Assembly: GCF_026153355.1 (NCBI RefSeq)
Contig: NZ_CP110636.1
Span: forward strand, 3,286,001 to 3,350,000
DNA: 64,000 nucleotides
Origin: Streptomyces endophytica
Lineage (GTDB): Bacteria > Actinomycetota > Actinomycetes > Streptomycetales > Streptomycetaceae
Direction: 5' to 3'
Shown here: positions 58,746 to 64,000 of the stretch, piece after piece
Layout of the letters: each line of letters opens with the position of its first letter
Position numbering within the stretch: the first letter of the stretch is position 1
Position numbers and translations under genes: made by a program
The notes under the pieces: generated by a model
Told to the model about the DNA's origin: nothing
Databases searched by the model: none
Seen by the model: the letters and a program-made list of their open reading frames with translations, nothing else

Positions 58746-59387
58746 TTACGGCGCCAGCAGCAGATTGTGCGCGCGCTCCTTGGCCGACGCGTACCGTTTG
58801 GCGACGTCCTGCCAGTTCACGACCCGCCACATGGCCTCGATGAAGTCCACCTTCTGGTTCTTGTACTGCAGGTAGAACGCGTGCTCCCAGGCGTCGAAGA
58901 CCAGGATCGGCACCGAGCCCTGGCCGACGTTGCCCTGGTGGTCGTAGACCTGCTCGACGATCAGCCGGCCGGCGACCGGCTCGTAGGCCAGCACGCCCCA
59001 GCCGGAGCCCTGGGTGGTCGCCGCGGCCTTCGACAGCTGCGCCTTGAACTTGGCGAACGAGCCGAAGGACTCGGCGATCGCGTCGGCCAGCTCGCCCACA
59101 CCGTCCTTCTCCAGCGGCTCACCGCCGCCGTCACCGGTCATGTTGTGCCAGTAGATGCTGTGCAGGATGTGGCCGGAGAGGTGGAACGCGAGGTTCTTCT
59201 CCAGGCCGTTGATGCTGCCCCACTGGTCCTTGTCGCGGGCCTCGGCGAGCTGCTCCAGGGTGTCGTTCGCGCCCTTGACGTAGGCCGCGTGGTGCTTGTC
59301 GTGGTGCAGCTCGATGATCTCGGGGCTGATGACCGGTGCCAGCGCCGCGTAGTCGTACGGAAGTTCAGGAAGTGTGTAGGTGGCCAT
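58746..59387 (-). CDS. sodF: iron superoxide dismutase
   Basis: 213 aa, ATG at 59387 ([13 protein letters not shown]) after GGAGGCGGGA; the ORF to 59432 is rejected. Metal ligands: His in [13 protein letters not shown], His in [12 protein letters not shown], and Asp/His in [15 protein letters not shown]. Detoxifies superoxide in the cytosol. In Streptomyces the Fe enzyme is repressed by Nur with nickel, which fits the Nur-type site upstream. Confidence 0.95.
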   Translation of the reverse strand: MATYTLPELPYDYAALAPVISPEIIELHHDKHHAAYVKGANDTLEQLAEARDKDQWGSINGLEKNLAFHLSGHILHSIYWHNMTGDGGGEPLEKDGVGELADAIAESFGSFAKFKAQLSKAAATTQGSGWGVLAYEPVAGRLIVEQVYDHQGNVGQGSVPILVFDAWEHAFYLQYKNQKVDFIEAMWRVVNWQDVAKRYASAKERAHNLLLAP

Positions 59388-59422
59388 GCCGATCCCGCCT
59401 CCAAGCTGCGTCAACGCAGTAG

Positions 59423-59439
59423 TTGCAATCAATGTGCAA
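59423..59439. promoter_or_regulatory. Nur box upstream of sodF
   Basis: TTGCAATCAATGTGCAA is an inverted repeat TTGCAA-N5-GTGCAA, one base from the TTGCAA-N5-TTGCAA consensus reported for the nickel-responsive Fur-family repressor Nur. It lies 36 bp before the sodF ATG. The nur gene is not in the window. Confidence 0.8.
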
Positions 59440-59504
59440 GAGCACGCTACCAGCAGGAGTGATCTTCGGCCGGGCGCGGGCGCGGACCTGGTCCCAAAGA
59501 CGTA

Positions 59505-59543
59505 AGGCGGGGCGGGACCTCGGAGGGAGGTCCCGCCCCGCCT
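59505..59543 (-). terminator. hairpin between the APC permease and sodF
   Basis: AGGCGGGGCGGGACCTC (59505-59521) pairs perfectly with 59527-59543 across a 5-nt loop; it separates the leftward permease from the sodF promoter. Confidence 0.8.
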
Positions 59544-59598
59544 GTGCGGAATGCCGGGAGGAGCGCCGGTGCGCGGCCGTTGGGCCGGCCGGGGCCGG

Positions 59599-61038
59599 CT
59601 AGAAGTCGGCCGGCTCGCTCTGCTTGTTGCCGAGCGACTGCTGCCGCAGCAGCCCGACCAGGGCCAGCACGACCCCGAAGCCGCCGGTGAACAGCAGCTG
59701 GATGCGCTGGTTGTCGTCCCGCAGCATCAGCAGCAGCACCGCGACGATGCCCGCCAGCGCCACCCACGTCAGCACCGGGAAGGCCCACATCTTCACCACG
59801 AGCTTCTCCGGCGCCTCGCGCTCCAGCCGACGGCGCATCCGCAGCTGGGCGACGGCGATGAAGCCCCACACCACCAGGACGGCGGCGCCGACCATGTTCA
59901 GCAGCCACTGGAAGACCGTGGTCGGCCACAGGAAGCTGAGCAGCACCGCGAGGAAGCCGAACGCCGAGCACATCAGCACCGCGCGACGCGGCACCCCGCC
60001 GCTGACCTTGCCCAGCACGGCCGGGCCCTGCCCGCGGGAGATCAGCGAGTACGCCATCCGCGAGGAGCCGTAAAGGTTGGCGTTCACCGCGGACAGCAGC
60101 GCCACCAGGATGACCACGTTCATGATCTGGCCGGCCGCCGGGATCTTCAGGTAGTCCAGGACCGCCACGTACGGACCGGACTTGGCGATCGACGGGGCGC
60201 TCCACGGGATGACGGTGACGATGACCGCCATCGAACCGACGTAGAACAGGGCGATCCGCCACATCGCGGTGCGCACCGCGCGGGCCACCCCGCGCACCGG
60301 GTCCTTGGACTCGGCGGCCGCGATGGTCACCGTCTCCAGACCGCCGTACGCGAACACCGACGCCAGCAGACCGACCATCAGGCCGTCCACGCCCTTGGGC
60401 AGGAAGCCGCCGTCACCGGTGAGGTGCGAGGCGCCGGGCGCCTGGGTGCCGGGCAGTACGCCGAGGATCGCCAGCACGCCCAGGACCAGGAAGATGCCGA
60501 TCGCGGCGACCTTCAGGGCGGCGAACCAGAACTCGAACTCACCGAAGTTGGAGACCGCGGCCAGGTTCGTCCCGGTGAAGATCACCATGAACAGCAGGAC
60601 CCACATCCACGGTTCGGTGGACGGGAACCACTGGTGCATCACGTCCGCGGCGCCCAGCGCCTCGGCGGCCACCGCCACGCACAGCAGCGCGGTGAACATC
60701 CAGCCCACGGTGAAGCCGGCCCAGGAGCCGATCGACCGCTCGGCGTGCACGGAGAAGGAGCCGGAGGCCGGGTTGGCCGCGGCCATCTCGCCGAGCATCC
60801 GCATGACCAGCATGACCAGGGCGCCGGAGACGGCGTAGGCCAGCACGATCGAGGGGCCGGCCGCCGCGATGCCCTCACGCGAGCCGACGAAGAGGCCGGC
60901 GCCGATCACCCCGCCCAGGGCGATCATCGAGAGGTGGCGCTGCTTGAGGCCGTTGGACAGCGAGGGGCCGCCGTCGGCGCCCGCCGCCAGGTCGGTCTGC
61001 TCGCGCGCGGGTGCGGCGGACGAGGGTGTCCGATTCAT
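59599..61038 (-). CDS. APC-family amino acid permease
   Basis: 479 aa, ATG at 61038, about 12 membrane helices. Amino-acid transporter family signature: [62 protein letters not shown], and LPKGVDG...[19 protein letters not shown]. Close to GABA/aspargine/aromatic permeases; substrate not determined from sequence. Highly similar to the next gene upstream, an evident tandem duplication. Confidence 0.92.
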   Translation of the reverse strand: MNRTPSSAAPAREQTDLAAGADGGPSLSNGLKQRHLSMIALGGVIGAGLFVGSREGIAAAGPSIVLAYAVSGALVMLVMRMLGEMAAANPASGSFSVHAERSIGSWAGFTVGWMFTALLCVAVAAEALGAADVMHQWFPSTEPWMWVLLFMVIFTGTNLAAVSNFGEFEFWFAALKVAAIGIFLVLGVLAILGVLPGTQAPGASHLTGDGGFLPKGVDGLMVGLLASVFAYGGLETVTIAAAESKDPVRGVARAVRTAMWRIALFYVGSMAVIVTVIPWSAPSIAKSGPYVAVLDYLKIPAAGQIMNVVILVALLSAVNANLYGSSRMAYSLISRGQGPAVLGKVSGGVPRRAVLMCSAFGFLAVLLSFLWPTTVFQWLLNMVGAAVLVVWGFIAVAQLRMRRRLEREAPEKLVVKMWAFPVLTWVALAGIVAVLLLMLRDDNQRIQLLFTGGFGVVLALVGLLRQQSLGNKQSEPADF

Positions 61039-61227
61039 GTCGTACCTGTCCCAGTAGATGAGAGCGGAGCAAGAGCGTTACTGCGTTCTCCCGGTGCCGC
61101 GACCGGCGCGACGTGCTGCCGGGCCCCGGGCGGGCCCCTGCCGGGGCAGGCGGTCGCGCAGGGGCCGCCGACGGCGGGGCTCCGGGGTCCTCGGCAAAGC
61201 TGGCTCAGTTTGGGTGCCGGTGTCCGC

Positions 61228-62748
61228 TCAGGGCAACAGTCGTGCAGCGAATGTTCGGTATTCAGACGTGATCGTCACCGTGCGTGCCTGAATCAGCGTC
61301 GATTGCGACGCCCGGTGAAACCGGACCGGCGGCTTCACGGGTCCGCCGGCGCCGCACCGCAGTTCCCGCCCGCCGGCCACCAGCAGCACCGCCGCGGTCG
61401 CCCCGGCCGACCACAGCAGCTGCGGCCGGGCCGTGTCATCGGTCAGCATCAGCACCACGACCCCGCCCATGGCCAGCAGCGCCACCCACGTCAGATACGG
61501 GAACGCCCACATCCGCAGGGTCAGCTTCTGCGGTGCCTCGCGCTCGATCCGACGGCGCAGCCGCAGCTGGGAGACGGCGATCAGCCCCCACACGAACAGC
61601 AGCACCGCACCGACCGCGTTGAGCAGATAGAGGAAGATCGAATCCGGCCACTCCAGATTCAGCAGCACCGACACGAACCCGAACGCCACCGACGCCAGCA
61701 CGGCCCGGCGCGGCACCATGCCGCCCGACACCGCCAGCAGCCAGCGCGGCGCCTCGCCCCGCTCGGCCAGCGAGAACACCATCCGCGACGAGCCGTAGAG
61801 GTTGGCGTTCAGCGCCGACAGCAGCGCCACGAACACCACCACGTTCATGATCTGCCCGGCGCCCGGCACCCCGATGTGGTCCAGCACCGCCACGTACGGG
61901 CTCTGACCCGGCCGCATCGACGACCACGGCAGCAGCGCCACGATCACCAGCATCGAACCCACGTAGAAGAACAGGATCCGCCACACCGCGCTGCGCACCG
62001 CCCGGCCCACCGCCCGCGCCGGGTCGTCCGACTCGGCCGCGGCGATGGTGACGACCTCCAGCCCGCCGAAGGCGAACACCACGGCCAGCACCCCGGAGAC
62101 CACCCCGGCCCAGCCGTGCGGCAGGAACCCGCCCTGCCCGGTGAGGTTCGACGTCCCCACCGGTGCGGTCCCGGGCAGCACCCCGAAGACCGCGAGCAGG
62201 CCCAAGCCCAGGAACAGCACGATCGCGAAGACCTTCAGGGCCGCGAACCAGAACTCGAACTCACCGAAGTTCTTCACCGCGGCGAGGTTGGCCGCGGTGA
62301 AGACGACCATGAAGAGCAGCACCCAGCCCCACTGCGGCACCGCCGGCAGCCAGCCGTGCGCGATCTGCGCCGCACCGGTCGCCTCCACGGCGAGCACCAC
62401 CACCAGCAGGAACCAGTACAGCCAGCCCACGCTGAACCCGGCCCAACGCCCCAGCGCCCGCTCCGCGTGCACCGAGAACGCCCCCGACGCCGGCATCGCC
62501 GCCGACATCTCGCCGAGCATCCGCATGATCAGCATCGCCAGCGCGCCCGCGACCAGGTACGACAGCACGATCCCCGGCCCGGCCACCGCGATCCCCGCAC
62601 CGGACCCCACGAACAGGCCCGCGCCGATCACCCCGCCCAGCCCCAGCATCGTCAGATGGCGCTGCTTGAGCCCGCCGGACAGGGGCTCCTTCTCGCCGGC
62701 GCCCGCGCCGGACGCGGTCGGCCCGGCGGTGGTCGGTGTCTCGTGCAT
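61228..62748 (-). CDS. APC-family amino acid permease (paralogue; doubtful C-terminus)
   Basis: 506 aa as read, ATG at 62748. Same motifs as its neighbour ([86 protein letters not shown]). The last 35 residues (after PVKPPV) have poor coding bias and no counterpart in the paralogue. One additional G around 61355-61365 would switch to a frame rich in Arg that ends at the TGA of 61262-61264; another single-base loss is therefore possible. Confidence 0.9.
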   Translation of the reverse strand: MHETPTTAGPTASGAGAGEKEPLSGGLKQRHLTMLGLGGVIGAGLFVGSGAGIAVAGPGIVLSYLVAGALAMLIMRMLGEMSAAMPASGAFSVHAERALGRWAGFSVGWLYWFLLVVVLAVEATGAAQIAHGWLPAVPQWGWVLLFMVVFTAANLAAVKNFGEFEFWFAALKVFAIVLFLGLGLLAVFGVLPGTAPVGTSNLTGQGGFLPHGWAGVVSGVLAVVFAFGGLEVVTIAAAESDDPARAVGRAVRSAVWRILFFYVGSMLVIVALLPWSSMRPGQSPYVAVLDHIGVPGAGQIMNVVVFVALLSALNANLYGSSRMVFSLAERGEAPRWLLAVSGGMVPRRAVLASVAFGFVSVLLNLEWPDSIFLYLLNAVGAVLLFVWGLIAVSQLRLRRRIEREAPQKLTLRMWAFPYLTWVALLAMGGVVVLMLTDDTARPQLLWSAGATAAVLLVAGGRELRCGAGGPVKPPVRFHRASQSTLIQARTVTITSEYRTFAARLLP

Positions 62749-63095
62749 GGGTGCGTAACTCTCACAGGGGCGAAGGCGGCCGGGCACACGCTCCGGGCCG
62801 CCGGCGGGTTTGGGGGAACTCCACAGGTCACCGCGGGTCCGCACCAGTGTCGCCGCACCGCGCGCGCTACCACAAAACCGGCGCCCGGAAGCCGTCCGTT
62901 CCGTGATGAGCATCACGTGACCTGCAAAGACGCCGCGCGCCCCAACTGAGGCGGGCATTCTGGCGGTTGTTCGGAAGTCTCCAAGCGGGCCCCCGCGGCT
63001 TTGTCGCCGCCACACGATGATCGCCGGCGGCCCGCTGGACTAACGTCACAGCGTTCCCACCCGTCCTGGATCCCTCTCACACCCGCGGAGTCCCG
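62749..63095. other. 347-bp divergent region between the APC permease and bioY
   Basis: No coding bias. Contains the GTGATG/CATCAC palindrome (separate entry). A bioY promoter is expected near 63030-63060 (GGACTAACGTCAC), but no BirA box was recognised. Confidence 0.4.
62903..62916. promoter_or_regulatory. GTGATGAGCATCAC palindrome
   Basis: 6-bp arms with 2-bp centre, 155 bp upstream of the leftward permease start and 180 bp upstream of bioY. It resembles GntR/MocR-type operators; regulator unknown. Confidence 0.45.
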
Positions 63096-63692
63096 ATGAG
63101 CACCGCCGCCCTCACCCGCCCCGGCACGGTCCTGGCCGACCTGCTGCCGGCCGCCACCGCCTCCCGCGCCCGCGTCCGCGACGCGGCCCTGGTCGCCGGC
63201 GGCGCCGTGCTCACCGGCCTCGCGGCCCAGATCGCCCTCCCGGTCCCCGGCTCCCCGGTCCCGGTCACCGGCCAGACCTTCGCCGCCCTCCTGGTCGGCA
63301 CCGCGCTCGGCGCCCGCCGCGGTCTGCTCTCCCTGGCCCTGTACGCCCTGGCGGGCATGGCCGGCATGCCCTGGTTCGCCGACGGCACCTCCGGCTTCGC
63401 CAGCCCCACCTTCGGCTACATCGTCGGCATGCTGCTCGCCTCCGGCCTGGTCGGCGCGCTGGCCCGGCGCGGCGGGGACCGCGGGGCGCTGCGCACCGCC
63501 GCCACGATGGCCGCCGGCACCGCCGTGATCTACGCCCTCGGCGTGCCCTACCTCGCGCTGAGCACCGGCATGTCGCTCGGCAAGGCCGTCGCCGTCGGCC
63601 TGGTCCCCTTCCTGTTCGGTGACGCCCTCAAGGCCGCGCTGGCCATGGGCGCGCTGCCGACCGCGTGGAAGCTCGCCGGCCGCCGCGACTGA
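63096..63692 (+). CDS. bioY: biotin transporter BioY
   Basis: 198 aa, ATG at 63096 with GGAG six bases upstream. Integral membrane S component that binds biotin: six hydrophobic helices, with the family segments LPVPGSPVPVTGQTFAALLVGTALGARRGLLSLALY, PWFADGTSGFASPTFGYIVGMLLAS and FLFGDALKAALA. In Streptomyces BioY works with a shared ECF module; no bioM/bioN genes follow in the window. Confidence 0.92.
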   Translation: MSTAALTRPGTVLADLLPAATASRARVRDAALVAGGAVLTGLAAQIALPVPGSPVPVTGQTFAALLVGTALGARRGLLSLALYALAGMAGMPWFADGTSGFASPTFGYIVGMLLASGLVGALARRGGDRGALRTAATMAAGTAVIYALGVPYLALSTGMSLGKAVAVGLVPFLFGDALKAALAMGALPTAWKLAGRRD

Positions 63693-63713
63693 CCGCCGGC
63701 CGGACGACGACGC

Positions 63714-63753
63714 AGGGCGGGGCCCGCACCGATCCCGGTGCGGGCCCCGCCCT
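63714..63753. terminator. bidirectional hairpin between bioY and the next permease
   Basis: Perfect 18-bp stem AGGGCGGGGCCCGCACCG (63714-63731) / complement 63736-63753, 4-nt loop, placed between convergent 3' ends. Confidence 0.88.
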
Positions 63754-63768
63754 CGCCTGTTTCCGCCG

Positions 63769-64000
63769 TTACGCGCGGTCGGCGGCCTCGACCGTCTCGG
63801 CGGCATCGCCGGGCACCACCGCCGGCTTCTCCCGCCCCCGCCGTCGCTCCAGCACCAGCCCGACCGCCAGCACCACCACGGCCGCGACCACCGACAGCAC
63901 CATCTGCTCCCGGCCGTCCGGGTCGTAGAACATGTAGCCCACGACGAACACGATCAGCGCGATCGTCGCGTACGTCAGCCAGGGGTACAGCCACATCCGC
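63769..64000 (-). CDS. C-terminal end of an APC-family permease (GabP-like), cut by window edge
   Basis: Partial, 76 aa visible. Reads RMWLYPWLTYATIALIVFVVGYMFYDPDGREQMVLS then a last helix VVAAVVVLAVGLVL and a charged tail, matching the C-terminal two helices of GABA-permease-like APC transporters; third such permease in 5 kb. Confidence 0.8.
   Translation of the reverse strand, partial: RMWLYPWLTYATIALIVFVVGYMFYDPDGREQMVLSVVAAVVVLAVGLVLERRRGREKPAVVPGDAAETVEAADRA

Noticed and set aside
59551-62949. 1,132-aa plus-strand His/Gln/Arg-rich ORF
   Set aside because: Antisense shadow of the two APC permeases.

Overview
ORGANISM. Uniformly very high GC, near-saturated GC at third codon positions, GTG/TTG starts, PknG-type kinase, EttA, truncated haemoglobin O, a Nur-type box at an iron superoxide dismutase and a csn-type chitosan-oligosaccharide operon all point to a Streptomyces chromosome (core/conserved region, not a mobile island). 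From memory the order sodF / DsbA-like / pepN / asd / pepN / malQ / csn operon resembles the SCO263x-SCO266x region of S. coelicolor; this was not checked by alignment. LAYOUT. 0-11 kb: tail of an unidentified gene with a Glu-Pro-x-Thr repeat, ettA (ABC-F translation factor), a thioesterase, a conserved hypothetical, then a leftward operon of two very large FtsX-type permeases plus their ATPase. 11.2-22.6 kb: truncated haemoglobin, a large imperfect inverted repeat, and a leftward glutamate-sensing signalling cluster glnX - (126-aa Gly/Pro/Val repeat ORF) - glnH - helical protein - pknG - PP2C phosphatase - FHA protein. 22.6-24.7 kb: a FadR-type regulator bracketed by tandem repeats and a small hypothetical. 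24.7-31.6 kb: csnR-E-F-G-H-K-like operon (ROK regulator, binding protein, two permeases, GH4 enzyme, sugar kinase) with a palindromic operator. 31.8-41.8 kb: MscS channel, HNH nuclease, secreted GH84 protein, a small acidic protein plus amylomaltase behind a Crp-like site, secreted GH29 fucosidase, a small membrane protein. 42-46.4 kb: acyl-ACP desaturase under nested palindromes, EamA exporter, LysR regulator, allantoicase. 46.6-58 kb: two paralogous M1 aminopeptidases, DUF1203 protein, aspartate-semialdehyde dehydrogenase, Tat-exported metallophosphoesterase, a 600-bp repeat field, an AbiEi/endonuclease-like orphan. 58-64 kb: DsbA-like mycothiol-linked oxidoreductase, sodF, two APC amino-acid permeases, bioY, and the end of a third APC permease. 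HOW IT FITS. The clearest systems are (i) periplasmic glutamate sensing (GlnH/GlnX) feeding a PknG kinase, a PP2C phosphatase and an FHA effector, four or five of which carry zinc ribbons, and (ii) uptake and intracellular processing of amino-sugar oligosaccharides. DATA QUALITY. Seven genes are split by what looks like loss of exactly one base in a short G/C run (near 2875, 8055, 13525, 39203, 44796, 51709, 58506); a common cause such as residual long-read assembly error is more likely than seven independent pseudogenes. The window is also rich in tandem repeats that sit at gene ends. No rRNA, tRNA, CRISPR array, IS element or prophage was recognised.
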